From assembly GCA_026770575.1 (NCBI GenBank), contig MU657279.1, positions 96,883 to 147,545 on the forward strand: a stretch of DNA of 50,663 nucleotides, written 5' to 3'. A program made the position numbers and the translations under genes. Below are positions 8,766 through 20,114 of this stretch, in pieces. Source of the stretch: Pelagophyceae sp. CCMP2097. Lineage: Eukaryota > Sar > Pelagophyceae. Each line of letters begins with the position of its first letter. Within the stretch, counting starts at the first letter, position 1. A model generated the notes under the pieces. The model made no database searches, was not told where the DNA came from, and was given only the letters and a program-made list of their open reading frames with translations.

Positions 8766-11510
8766 TCATCTTGCTTGCTTCAGACGCACCCCGGGTGGGG
8801 CCTCTTCGGGAGGCGTGTTCTTCGACCCTCGGCGGGCGTCCCCCCGGGGTCGATGCTTGCGTCTCCCGGGTTTCGTGAACAAGAGGTCGAGGTATGCGGG
8901 GCCGCCAAGGTTTTGTCGCATCATGCGCTCGGAGTACTGGTGGAGCCGCGGCACGCCGCGTCGGAGCGCACGGTCGATGCGGAGGCAGCCTCTGAGGAAG
9001 TCGTGGATGGTTTCGGGTTTCTCGCGGAGGTCGCGCGCGTAGGCGCGGGCCCCGCGGCGCAGGCAGAGCTCGCAGAGATGGATGACGACGACTTGGCCTT
9101 GGACGCAGTCGAGCGACCCTTGGTGTCCCTTCTTCCGAGTGTCCAAATCATCGTGGTTTTGCGAGAGCGCGCCGGCGCCGAGGAGCGTCTGCTGCACCAG
9201 AGCGATGCACAAGGCCACGTGGAGCGCAAGAGTGGGCGAATCGGCGGCGGAAAGGCCCGAGGCCGCGAGCGCGGAGAGGCCGGTGCGCCACCGTTGCGCT
9301 TCGGCGTCGGAAATGCCGCGGCCCCAGTCGAGGAAGCCGAGGCCGGCCTCGTAGTACATCGCCGTGCATCGGCAGAGCGAGCCGAGGATGGTTTGCGCTT
9401 TTGAGAAGTCCGGTCCAAGTGCCGCTGACTTTGTGCGGTCGGCGTCGTAGGCGCCTTGAAGGCGGCGGAATATGTTGTGCAAAGCGCAGAAGATGACTTG
9501 CTCCTCCTCGGCCCTCGCAGCAGTTAAAGCGTCGCCCCAGTCGGCGCCTGGGACGTCGATGAGAACGTTGGCCGCCACACGGTCCATCAACTCGAAAAAG
9601 ACGTCGGCGCGGACGATGGCGGCGAGGCCAGGAGCGCTCAGGGCCGCATCGTCGTCGTCGTAGTGGTCGCAAGGGTCGTCGTCGTTTTCGCTTTCGTTTT
9701 CGTCGTCGTCGCAGTCTTTCCTGAGAATCTCCTCGACCTCGCCGAGCGCAGTCTGGCGAATCTCGCGGAGCTCGAGGTCGTAGGGCGCGCGGAGGCATGC
9801 CGAAATGAAGATGCAGCGGAGGTTTGTGGGGTGGGCCTGCTCGATGACAAACTCGGCCCAGCCGTGACCTTTGACCGCCGCGTCGGCCTTGGAAACCGCG
9901 GCCGCGAAAACGCGCACGAAAACGACGGCGCCGCCGTAGTCGCGCGGGCACGCGGCGGCCAGCGCGCGCGCGCAATCTTTGTCTGCGACCAACCGCCGCT
10001 TCCGCCGCGCGGCGACGATGGCGGCCAAGGCGGCGGCGGGCAGCGCCGCCGCGTCGCCGCCGTCGACGTAAGCGGCGACGGCTTCGAGGACGGTGGGGCG
10101 GCTGTGCGCGGCGGCGCGGAGGCGCGCGCAGGCGATGACGCGCAGCGCGCGCGGCGCAACGTCGCGGAGGCATGTCGCCGCTGAACTCGCGCGACCGACG
10201 TCCTCGCGCGAGAGTCGCGCGAGCACGGCCTCGCGCAGCCACTCGTGCTGCCGGAACAGGACGAGGAGCGGCGCCGTCGCCGGCGGTCGAGGCGCCGCGG
10301 CCGCGGCCGCCGAGGCTTTTGCCGCGGCGGCGTCGGCTTCGGCCTGCGCGCGGGCCTGGTCGGCCCGCGCCCGAGCGCGTTGCGCTTGGTCGGCATAGTT
10401 GGCGACGGCCTCTGGCATCTCAAAGTCGGCGGCGGCCTCGCGTTGCGCCTCGCGGAACGCTCGTTCGTACGCCCACGCCGCGCCCGAAAGGTCTCCGGCG
10501 TGAGCGTGCGCGGCCGCCGCGCACGCCCAGCCCGCGGCGGCGTACGGCCAGGTGCCAGTCGCGGCGGCGGCGAGCCTCCTCGCCGCTTTAAACAAGCCGA
10601 GTTGCATGCAGCACCGCGAGGCCTCGCACCGCAGCGAAGCCTGCTCGATTCGGAGCCATTGCAGCCAGCCGCCGAAGAAACCCGCGGCGCCGTGCTTTTG
10701 TGCCTCGGCGTCGAGCAGCGCCCACGCCGCGTCGAACGCGCCGCGCGCCTCGCGCCACCGCCGCGCTTCGCGGTGCTTCGCGCCGATGAGCCGCTGCGCC
10801 GCCCAGGGCTTTTGCGTCGCGGCGCGCTTGGCGCCGCGACCGAGGCAGGCGCAGTCGATGCCGCGGGCGTGCGCGTCGAGGCGGTCGCGCACCAGGGCCC
10901 ACGCCGGGTCCGGCTTCCTCAAGAGGCCCGACGTGGCGCTTATAAATGATTTGGACCGCAGCGCCGCCGAAAACGCCGCCTCGGAGCCCGCCGAATCGAC
11001 GGCGGCGCCGATGAGTCGCGCGACGACGAAGAAATCGGCCGCGTTGCCGACGTCGCCATCTGCTAATGCGTCGAGGGCGCACGCATCCATGATCCGCTCA
11101 CACAGCGGGTCCACCGCCTCGGCGGCGTCTCGCAGCAGCCGCAGCGCCGCCGCGGGCTCGACGCCGGCGGCGCCGACTTTGTTGTAATGGTGGCCGAGCA
11201 ACATGCTCTCCCGCGCGCGCCCTTTGCTCGCCGACGGCCGCGGCCCGCCGTGCGTGCAGTCCGCGTCGTAGCACGCCAGAAACCGGCCGTCGTAGGGCGC
11301 CGGCGGCCGCGCGGATTGCGGTGTTTGCCGGGCCATTTCGCGTAACAAATGAACGGGCACGTCGTCGTCCGGATCTTCGTCCTCCTCGTCCTCTGTGGTG
11401 CTTTCCGCCATGAGCATCTTCATGCAACAGCGGTCGCAGATGACCTCGCCGCCGATGACGCCGTAGGCCCCGGCCGACGCGTCGCCGCACCGGGCGCACA
11501 CGGTGGACAT
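8766..11510 (-). CDS. 914-aa unknown protein with N-terminal CxxC pairs and helical repeats
   Basis: A single exon. The N-terminus has CARC and CDRC (C5, C8, C25, C28), likely a small zinc knuckle, followed by an acidic segment (TTEDEEDEDPDDDVP). The middle has TPR-like helices (AKHREARRWREARGAFDAA, GLFKAARRLAAAATGTWPYA, GDLSGAAWAYERAFREAQRE), an Ala-rich coiled coil, and an F-box-like helix pair (LREAVLARLSREDVGRASSA). The C-terminal 400 residues contain HPTNLRCIFISACLR, an acidic run, and SLDCVQGQVVVIHLCELCLR with a Tyr/Arg-rich ending. I do not recognise the family. Length, even composition and absence of stops over 2.7 kb support a real gene, although introns could be hidden. Confidence 0.72.
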   Translation of the reverse strand: MSTVCARCGDASAGAYGVIGGEVICDRCCMKMLMAESTTEDEEDEDPDDDVPVHLLREMARQTPQSARPPAPYDGRFLACYDADCTHGGPRPSASKGRARESMLLGHHYNKVGAAGVEPAAALRLLRDAAEAVDPLCERIMDACALDALADGDVGNAADFFVVARLIGAAVDSAGSEAAFSAALRSKSFISATSGLLRKPDPAWALVRDRLDAHARGIDCACLGRGAKRAATQKPWAAQRLIGAKHREARRWREARGAFDAAWALLDAEAQKHGAAGFFGGWLQWLRIEQASLRCEASRCCMQLGLFKAARRLAAAATGTWPYAAAGWACAAAAHAHAGDLSGAAWAYERAFREAQREAAADFEMPEAVANYADQAQRARARADQARAQAEADAAAAKASAAAAAAPRPPATAPLLVLFRQHEWLREAVLARLSREDVGRASSAATCLRDVAPRALRVIACARLRAAAHSRPTVLEAVAAYVDGGDAAALPAAALAAIVAARRKRRLVADKDCARALAAACPRDYGGAVVFVRVFAAAVSKADAAVKGHGWAEFVIEQAHPTNLRCIFISACLRAPYDLELREIRQTALGEVEEILRKDCDDDENESENDDDPCDHYDDDDAALSAPGLAAIVRADVFFELMDRVAANVLIDVPGADWGDALTAARAEEEQVIFCALHNIFRRLQGAYDADRTKSAALGPDFSKAQTILGSLCRCTAMYYEAGLGFLDWGRGISDAEAQRWRTGLSALAASGLSAADSPTLALHVALCIALVQQTLLGAGALSQNHDDLDTRKKGHQGSLDCVQGQVVVIHLCELCLRRGARAYARDLREKPETIHDFLRGCLRIDRALRRGVPRLHQYSERMMRQNLGGPAYLDLLFTKPGRRKHRPRGDARRGSKNTPPEEAPPGVRLKQAR
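8771..8801 (+). repeat. Copy A of a 30-base palindromic motif
   Basis: TTGCTTGCTT followed by a CACCCCGGGTG palindrome and GGGGCC. The same layout recurs at 39815 and 47758. Here it overlaps the last codons of the 914-aa gene on the opposite strand. Confidence 0.75.
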
Positions 11511-12016
11511 GGCCCGGAGGCGTGGCGCGCCGAGTCTGCGCGGAGCGGGCGGGGCGAGCTAGAGGGCCTATAAGTGCGCGGAGACGAATGCACGACCGAG
11601 GCGGGCCAAGCACCAGAACACGAGGTCGCCTGCGTGAGGCGTCCGGCGAGCGGGGCCTCCGAGAGCAGCTGTTCCGGAAGCACTGACACTTTCAACTTGG
11701 GAACACTTCAAGTGACTTCGGATCACCAAATCGCCAAAATGACGCAATCGCGCTCGTCGAGCTTGCCTCGGCGCAACCGGTCTGCAACTTGGACGAGGTG
11801 ACCGCGCAGAGTGTTCGACGGTCGGCGGAATTAATGGCCGTTGAACAGGCTTTGACCCTTTTTTTAAAAGTTTTTACGTCTCACAGTTGGCTCGTGTTGA
11901 CCGCGTGTTGGTGGCCGGTGGACGCGCTGGGCGGCTTCGACGGCGGGCGCGTCGGTCGCCTTTCAGCTCTAGGTTTATCGGCGCTCGGCGCTGCATCCGT
12001 TTCGGCGGCCTTATAG
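11511..12016. other. Divergent intergenic region
   Basis: 506 bases between the 914-aa gene (-) and the calyphosin-array gene (+). No supported coding; likely a bidirectional promoter. Confidence 0.45.
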
Positions 12017-15000
12017 ATGGCGTCTCCTGCTACGCGAGTCATTGGGAGCGTCCAACACGCTCTGGCGGCCCAGGGCGTGCGAGGCCTGTCGATGCTGCTG
12101 CGGCAGCTGCGCTTAGCGGACGGCGACGGCGATGGGTACCTGACCTTTGACGAGCTGAAACAAGGCCTTGCCGCTGGCGGGCTGCGCGTCTTCGCACACG
12201 ATGCCCGAACGCTCTTCGTATCCGTCGACGCAGACGCGCGCGAAGAGGTATTCGTCGACGACTTCGTTCGAGCGTTAGCCGGCCAAGTTTCGCCGCGGCG
12301 GAAAGCGCTCATTGGGAAGATCTTCGACAACATTGCGGGCCCGCACGAACAGGCCGTCTCGCTATCAGACGTCGAGGCATGCTTCCGCGCGGACAGGCAC
12401 CCAGACGTCGAAAAGGGTGCGTCTTGTACTTGGAGCACCTTCTTGTTCGACTGCGAGTGTAGGCCTGTCTTCGCCGACGCGCGTGTTGACAGATTTTATG
12501 GATGCCCTAAAGGAATCCGGCACGCTGCGCGGCGGCGCGGTGACGCGCGAGGGCTTGGTGGACTATTATCGGTTGAGTGCGGCGTTTGTTTCCGATAACG
12601 TCTTTGAGGCGATGCTCTCCGCGGTCTGGCAGTCGAGACCGGCGCGAAAAGCCGTGCAGACGCGCCTCGGCGACGCCGTGGCGCAGCGGGCGCCGGGCCG
12701 CGAAAATGAGGCGCTGCAACGCTTGCGCGAGGCTTTGAGGCAGCGCGGCGTGCGCGGCATCGTGCAACTCGCTCGAGCCTGCCGCGCCGCGGACAGAGAC
12801 AGGACGGGAGTCATCGGCGAGCGTTTATTCGCGCAGTGCGTGCAAAGCGACGTGTCTGCAGAGGACGCGCGCGTGCTGTTCCGGGCGTTTGACGTGGACC
12901 GGTGCGCCTCCATCGTTGTCGACGACTTCCTTTGCGCTTTACAAGGCGACATGTCCGCCCGGCGTTTGGACCTCGTCGCCTTGGCCTTTGAGGCCCTCGA
13001 CCGCCACGGCTTGGGGACCGTGGAGCCGGTGGCAATTGTGAATCGATTTGACTCTTCAAAACACCCCGACGTCTTATCCGGTTCCCGGACTGCCGACGAC
13101 GTGCTCCGCGAGTTCCTGGACACGTTCGACGTCGGGGGCATCAAGGACGGCAAGGTGACACGGGCGGAGTTTGAGGGCTATTACGCAAACGTCTCTTGGG
13201 CTCTCGATTCCGACGACTTTTTTGAACTCATGATGCGAAACGTGTGGCACCTCGCCGGCGGTGCGGGAAAGTGCGCCAACACCGCCAACCTGCGCGTGAA
13301 AGTGACGCACGCAGACGGATCGACTTCGGTGGAGTGCCTGGAGGACGACCGCGGCTTGTCCTTACCGGACGACCGCGCGGAAGTGCTGCGCCGCCTGCGG
13401 ACCCAGGGCCTCGACGCCCACGCCGTCGCCGAACTTTCCGACATCGCGCATTTAAAGGCCGCGCCGAAACCGGCCTGGGGCGAGCCTTTACCCGTTTCGG
13501 TGGCGCCACCGGTGGCACAAAAGCAGAATATGACGCTCGGGGACGCGCGCGACTTTGCGAAAGCGGACCGCGACCGCGCGTTGGCGCTGCGGCAGAGCGG
13601 CCTGGCCGCCGAGGCGGGCGTCCCGCCAAAGGTCGCCGCCGTTTCGCAGCGCCTGCGCTGGCGGATCAAGCAGCTTGGGGACCACGGCTACCATCACCTC
13701 AAGCGCTTTCTTCGAGACGCCGGCGACGGCTCGACGAAGTTGAACGTCGTCGAGTTCGCGGGCGCTTTGCAGGACGCGGGCTTCGGGACGTCGGCGCTCG
13801 ATGCTCGAGCCGTCTTCTCGCACTTTGACCGGCGGGGTACCATCGACTACAACGAATTTGTTTCGTTCCTGCGCGGAAGCATGCCGCCGCAGCGGGCGGC
13901 TTTGGTTCTAAAAGCGTTTGAGGGCATCGACGTCGACGGTGCCGGGGCTTTGGCGCCCGACGACGTGGCTTCGAAATTCGACGCCGCCGCGCACGACGAC
14001 GTCGCGCGCGGGATTGCAAAGGCCAACGAAGTCTATGCCGTGCGTCGTTGTTGTTGTGCGACGCGGGGTCATTTTTGGAAGTCAAGGCGGCCTTTTTGGA
14101 ACCACACACTTGGAACGTAGGCCTTTATGGAGAACTTTGACCTCGGGTCGGAGGAGCCGGGCATGGTCACCGCAAACGACTTTGGTGCATACTACGCAGA
14201 CGTGAGCGCGAACGAACTGTCGGATGCCGCGCCCGTCGTCGGAAAACCAGCGGAGAGTGAGCTCCGAAATGGCCCTCGTGTGCGAGACGCGAGTCGACTG
14301 TTCAGGTCTGACGCGCGCTTCGACGCTCTTGTTCGCGGCGTCTGGCACGTCCCCGGGTCGGCGCGGCCGGTGGACGTGGCGCGCATCTGCGTGACGCACG
14401 CGGACGGACGCACGTCGGACCACGATTTGGAAATCGCGCAAGGTTTACGCAACGGCGGCGGTCTGCTAAACGAAAGAGAGGTCCTGCGCCGCTTCGAGCT
14501 CATGGGCCTGGACGCCATCGCCGCCGACGAAGTTGTAGATGACGCGCCTTTGCATGCGACGAGGGCGGCGTCGCGAATCTCGGAGCGGCGGGGGGAGGCC
14601 GCGGGACTGCACGAGGACGGGCAAGAGGCCAAACCTCGGCCGCCCTCGCACGGAAGCATGTCCACGATGCACTCGTTCGTCGCAAATGGGCCGGCGACGT
14701 TGAAAGCCGACGTTGAAGCCGGCTCGACAAGGCTGGGCTCGTCGCTGGCGTCGGCGGGCTCGTCCTGGACGCATCAGCGCGCGTCTTCGGCGACGCAAAG
14801 TTCCGGCGACGGCGCGCCGCCGCCGGGCACGGCTTTGGTGTGCCGCCGGCTCTCTTCAGAGCTGCGCGAGCGCGGCGTCGGCGGCTTTGTGGCGTGGCGC
14901 CGCGCGCTGCAGGGGCACGCGGACGAATCCGGGAAGATCAACCTCCAAGCCTTCAAGGCCGCCGCGCGAGACGCCTCGCTGGTCTCGGCGTCGGACGCCG

Positions 15001-18000
15001 AGCTGCGCTCAGTCTTCCAGCACGTCGACGCCCAGCAAGGCGGGGCCGTTTCAATTCGAGAATGCGTTTTCGCCGTGCGCCGGCCGCCGTCGGCGAGCCG
15101 CACGGCCCTCGTCGCTCTCGCGTTCCAATCTTTAGACGCCGGCGGCCGGGGCACGGTGCCGCCTTCGAAGCTGGCTTCGACGTACGACGCGCCTCGGCAC
15201 CCGGACGTGATATCTCGAAGGCTCACAGCCGCAACGGCGTACGACGATTTCGTAGCAGCCTTCGACGTCGGGACGCACCCGAAAACGGGAGAGGCCTGCG
15301 TCGGCCTCGCCGAGTTCGATGCCTACCACGCCGACGTCTCCGCCGCGATGGACGACGATTCGGACTTTGAAGCACTCGTTCGAACCGTCTGGAAAATGGA
15401 CGCGCACGACACGCCAATGTCGGCGGGCGCGTCGAAGCGCGCTTTTGTGGCGCCGATGCGGAAACCGGACCCGGCGCCGGCGGTGCACTTGGACGCGCGC
15501 CTGGCTGGCGTCGTGAGAGCGCTGCGTGCGGACTTTGTCATCGGCCGCGGCGCGCGGGGCCTCGTCGCGCTGGAGCGGCGCCTCCGAGCGGCGGCGACGA
15601 AGCACGGTGGCGGCAAAAGAGACGTGATTTTGGAGGACATTTCAACGGCTCTCAAGGACTGCGACGCGCCTCTTTCCGCGGCCGACGCACAAGCCCTTTT
15701 CGAGGCCTGCTCTCATGGCCAAGGCAGCGTCGAGTGGCAACATTTCCTCGAACTGGTGCGGCCGAAACTCTCGAAGAAACGTTTGGAGGCCGTCTCGGCC
15801 GCTTGGTATCGAGCCTTTGGGGCGTCTTCTTCGGTCCTGTCCCAAATCTTGGTTTCGCGCTACTCGGCCGCGGCGCACCCAGACGTCTTGAATGGCTCGG
15901 CGACGGCGCAGGACGTGCGCAACGACTTCTTGGCGACGTTTGACGTCGGTGGCGATGCGCCGAACACGGCGTCTTTTTCCGAGTTTGAAGCGTACCACGT
16001 AAACATCGGCGCCGCCGTGTCCGACGACGACGCCTTCGAAGTTCTAGTCCGATGCACCTGGGCCGCGCCGGAAGATGCCTCAAAGATGCAGGCCCAGGCT
16101 CGGCCGTTGGCGGCTTTGGCGCGTTGTTCAAAAGTCGACCCGTCTCCGTCGTCCGTGGCGGGATCGCAGCGCGGCCAACGCTTCGGCGTCGCGGATGCGC
16201 TGTCGCCGCTGCGCAGTGCTGTGGTGCCAAAGGCGGTCGTGCGGCGCAAGCCACCCCCGGAGAACGTTGGCGTGGACCATCTTTTACTCGACGTCCGCAC
16301 GCAGCTTTCCAAAAGAGGCGCTTCTGGCATCGTGGGCCTGGCGCGCATCTTCCGCGCCGCCGACGACGGCTCAAAGGCTGTGAACGCGGCGGGTTTTCGC
16401 ATCGCTTTGAAGCAGCAAGTGGACTTGACAGATGCGGAGATGCGAGCCCTCTTCAACTACTTTGACGCCGAGACGGGATCAGTCGACTACGACGACTTCT
16501 TGCACAGGGTGCGCCTGCCTTTAAGCCCTCAGCGGCTGGAGACGGTTCGAAAGGCGTTTGCTGTACTGGACGTCCACAACGCCGGAGCCGTCGAGCCGCA
16601 CCTCATCGCTTCAAATTACGACGCGGCGAGCCACCCGGACGTTTCGCGAAGGAGGCGGTCGGCGGAGGACGTGTTTCGCGAGTTTCTAGATACCTTTGAC
16701 GTTGGCGGCGACGTGGATGGCAAAGTCACTCTGCAAGAGTTTGAATCGTACTATACTAACGTCTCGTTAGAATTCGACGACGACGCCGCGTTCGACGCCG
16801 TGCTCAGGCGCTGCTGGCGCATTCCTGGCGGTGATGTGGTGCGCGAATCGTCGACGCGGCTCCGGGTTTTGGTGACGCACTCGGACGGCTCGCAAACAGT
16901 GGAATCTCTCCACGACGACGCGGGCCTCGTCATGCCGCGCGATTCGCGCGAGGCTCTACGCCGTTTACGAGCGCAGGGAATCGACGCGGTGTCGATTCAG
17001 AAAGACGACGCCGCGACGGTTTCAAGACCCAACCCGAAAACATTCCGCGAGGTCTCTTCCACGACCGCCGCCGGCGCGTCGGCGACGCGTCAGTTGCACT
17101 CGGAGCGGGCGCACGTCGACGCGCCCGTGCCGCAGGCGAGCGGGGCCGGGGCGCACGGGAAGATGGGCTCGGAGAAAGCACACGGTTTTGGCTCGCGCGC
17201 CCACGTCTTCGGTTCACAAATTTCACTCGCAGACGCGCCAAAGGGCGCGCGCGCTTTGCCGCCGCCGCCGCCGGCGAAGAAATTGTCGCCGAACGACGTC
17301 TTTCACTCGGCGCTTGGCATGGACATGGTCGAGACTCGGCACCGAGCTTCAACACCAGCAGCCACGTCGCTCGGCGCTGCTTCCCGAAAAGCGGGCCCGC
17401 AGTCGCTCGGCGCCGTGTCGTCGCGCAGCGGGGCGCGCGACGTCGTCGAGCAGGTGCGCGCGAGGCTCGGCGCGCTCGGCGCCCGCGGAATCTCCACGCT
17501 GGCCCGCGACCTCCGCGGGCACAACTCGCTCTCCTTCGCCGACTTCGACCGGTGCATTTCGTCGGCGCTCGGCCTCGACGGCGACGACGTCGAGCGGCTG
17601 TTTTCGCTCTTTGATCGAGGCGGCGCAGTAGACGCCAACGAAGTGCTCTGCGCCATGCGCGGCGCCTTAAACCCACGGCGTGCAAGCCTCGTGCGGCGCG
17701 CCTTCCGCAGCCTCGACGCCGACGGCGCGGGCTTTGTGGACGTCGCCGACGTCGTCGACGCTTACGACAGCTCCAGGCATCCCGCGGTCACGGCCGGGCT
17801 GCGAGACTCCGACGACGTCTCGCGCGAGTTCTTAGATACGTTCGACGTCGGCGGATTGCGCGAGGGCTACGTGGCGCGGAGCGAGTTTGAAGAGTACTAC
17901 TCAAATGTCTCTGCCGGGGTTGACAACGACGACTACTTTGACCTCGTCGTCCGAAACGCATGGCACCTCAACGCCGACGGCCCGGCGGACCCGCGCGGCG

Positions 18001-18065
18001 ACGCAGACGCGCCGAGTCAGCGCGCAGCATCCAACACGTTTCGCTCCACGTTCATCATCGGCTAG
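12017..18065 (+). CDS. Giant EF-hand protein of seven calyphosin-like modules
   Basis: Exons 12017-12416, 12463-14039, 14121-18065; 5922 nt, 1973 aa. Both introns (46 and 81 bases) have GTGCG donors, and splicing restores HPDVEKGLSSPTRVLTDFMD and ANEVYAAFMENFDLGSEEPG. Each module is about 190 aa and follows calyphosin order: helix with RGxxGxxxLxR, EF-hand pair, then HPDV...DDVxREFLDTFDVGG, a xGKVTxxEFxxYYxNVS hand and a DDxxFxxxxRxxW ending. Modules start near 12020, 12710, 13630, 14830, 15490, 16270 and 17440. Only the first hand (DGDGDGYLTFDE) keeps a canonical calcium loop; most others are degenerate. Three modules are followed by a ~50-aa segment with the core VTHADGS (13288, 14381, 16857). 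Likely a calcium-responsive scaffold; ciliary roles are known for some calyphosin-like proteins. Confidence 0.9.
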
Positions 18066-18532
18066 GCCGGCGCACTGGAAGCGGACCTTTACGGCGGCGG
18101 GCCTCCGCACTCCAAGGCCGGGCCGCCGCGCGGCCCCGCATACGGCGAGCGGCGACCGCCTTGACTCTTCTAAGCTCGACTCTTTCGAGCACATCTCACC
18201 TCATCGCACCCCTCCGAGCCTGAGTCGGAGTCGGATCCTGAGTCGGAGTTCGCCGCTCCGAGGCGCCGCCGCTCCGCACTGGACCGAGGCGCCGCGGTGC
18301 GCCCGCCGGAGGTGAGACGACGGAAAGTCGGTCCATTGCGTCGTTCAGCCATTGGAAAGTGGCATCGCCCGTCGGAAGGGGTCGGCCCGGCCCCGAAGTG
18401 GCCATCGGAACACGGGCGTCAGTCGAGGCGTCCGGAAAGATCGTCCGCGCGGTTCGCCGCTCTCATAAACACATTTGCCGTTTGCTCGTTCCCGCCGTCC
18501 AAGTCCAGTGCGCGGCGCGAATTTCGGCCATC
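18066..18532. other. Intergenic, no gene seen
   Basis: 467 bases between two plus-strand genes. Contains short direct repeats of CTGAGTCGGAGT near 18220-18250. The frame upstream of Met 18533 is open but has no domain. Confidence 0.4.
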
Positions 18533-19158
18533 ATGTCGCGCCGCTACCAGCCGCAGACGTCGTCGATCAGCTTCAACGACGGCTCTGCCGACTCTCGCTT
18601 CCCCCTGCAGCACAACAATAACCAGTCGCAGCAGCAGGCCTTTGGCCAAAACGCCGCGGTAAAGTCGGGCTCCTCCAACGCCTACGCCAACGGCGCCACG
18701 CAAAACACGGGCAACGTCATCACGGACCGCTCGACGACGCGCATCCACGCGCCGCCCGGCGGCCGCTCCTCGATTACCTTTGGCGACGACTCGACGCCGC
18801 TGCCGATGCAGCAGCGCAGTCTGCCGCAGCAGCAGCACGAGACGACGAGCAGCAGCTACGGCACGGGCTACCAGGGCCACGCCGCACGCGACGCGCCGCA
18901 ATACGGCCAGCAGCAACGCCAGTCGGACGACCAGCTTTTCGGCGCCAACGCGCGCAAGGGCTCCAACGCCTACGCCAACGGCGCCACGCAGAACACGGGC
19001 AACGTAATCACCGACCGCTCCTCGACGCGCCTCCACGCGCCCCCCGGCGGCCACTCGTCCATCTCCTTTGGCGACGGCTCGGCCAACGACACGCGCTTCG
19101 ACAACCACCCACAGTTCCGAAACACCAACTTCGGCTCCCAGCCCCAGCGCGGCTACGG

Positions 19159-19194
<36 letters not shown>

Positions 19195-19435
19195 GCCGCG
19201 CCAGCAGGACAACGGCCAGGACTACGGCCAGCAGCAGCAGCAGCAGTACGCGCCGCCGCAGCAGCAGTACGCGCCGCAGTACGGCCAGGGCGACGCCTTT
19301 GGCGCCAACGCGCGCAAGGGCTCCAACGCCTACGCCAACGGCGCGAGCCAGAACACGGGCAACGTCATCACGGACCGGTCGTCGTCGCGCGTCCTCGCGC
19401 CCCCGGGCGGCCACTCCACGTTCCGCCTCGGCTAA
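18533..19435 (+). CDS. SPIRAL1/Jupiter-like protein with three copies of the motif and poly-Gln linkers
   Basis: A single exon of 300 aa. Three near-identical ~38-residue repeats carry NAYANGATQNTGNVITDR followed by SSTRLHAPPGGHSSISFG (about 18673-18790, 18958-19080 and 19318-19435). This resembles the plant SPIRAL1 motif (GQNxGNxITDRPxTxxxxPPGGxS) and animal Jupiter/HN1 (SRVLxPPGGxSxxxxG), both microtubule-associated. Spacers are Gln/Tyr/Gly-rich with an 11-residue Gln run encoded by CAG codons near 19160-19192. The last repeat ends the protein (HSTFRLG), as in Jupiter-type ends. Met at 18533 (context GCCATCATGTCG) opens directly onto a fourth degenerate element, TSSISFNDGS. Predicted to bind microtubules multivalently. 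Confidence 0.8.
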
Positions 19436-20114
19436 GCGGCGCGCGCCACTGCACCACCCACGCTGTAGCGCTCGCATGCACCCACCCTGTCGCGGCACGA
19501 CAGAGAAGTCCAAAGCGACCATCCCACGTCGTCCCGCCTCGCTTTCCAAAACCCCCTCTCTCACTTCACATCGCCTCGGCGTTACTCTAACGTCATCTCG
19601 ATGCTCCACCAGAGGCCCTCCTCCGTAGACGATCAAGGGCTCCGCCGCGCCGGCGTCGCCTCAACGACCTCGAGAAGTCTCGTCGTGGCGCTGGGGCGCC
19701 GCGCGGCCGCGCCAAAGGCCCGGCCAGGCTCGTCCAGCCGCACCCCGCAAGTTTACGCCCGCCTCGACTCTCGAGGGCCGGAGGTTTCTCCTCCAAGTAC
19801 AATTGTACCAGTGCCAGTGCCAGTGCCAGTGCCACTGGCTGATAAAGTGAATATCGCTGAACCGATGCGTTTTGTGAACTGATTCTGCGGATCGCAGCGC
19901 ATTGAACTGAACGTCGACTTTATCGGACGCGCGCGAGCAGCAAGGCGGCACCTCCACGGCAGCATATTTGAGAAAGCTCCCCGGTCAGCCTTTCGTCTTC
20001 CCAAACACGACTGCTCTGCCGGATGAAGGACTTGTCTTTTTAAGGTACCTCTTGAGCGAGCACCTGGGCGTTGAACGCGCAGCGCGACCAGCACTCACAG
20101 ACTTCCGCGGCACG
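19436..20114. other. Intergenic with a hexanucleotide microsatellite
   Basis: About 680 bases. Contains a CCAGTG/GCCAGT microsatellite around 19808-19838. The last ~90 bases (from about 20030) are the conserved 5' flank shared with the fragment at 4130. No supported gene. Confidence 0.5.

Noticed and set aside
19808..19838. CCAGTG hexamer array as a CRISPR-like or regulatory repeat
   Set aside because: Simple microsatellite with no spacers.
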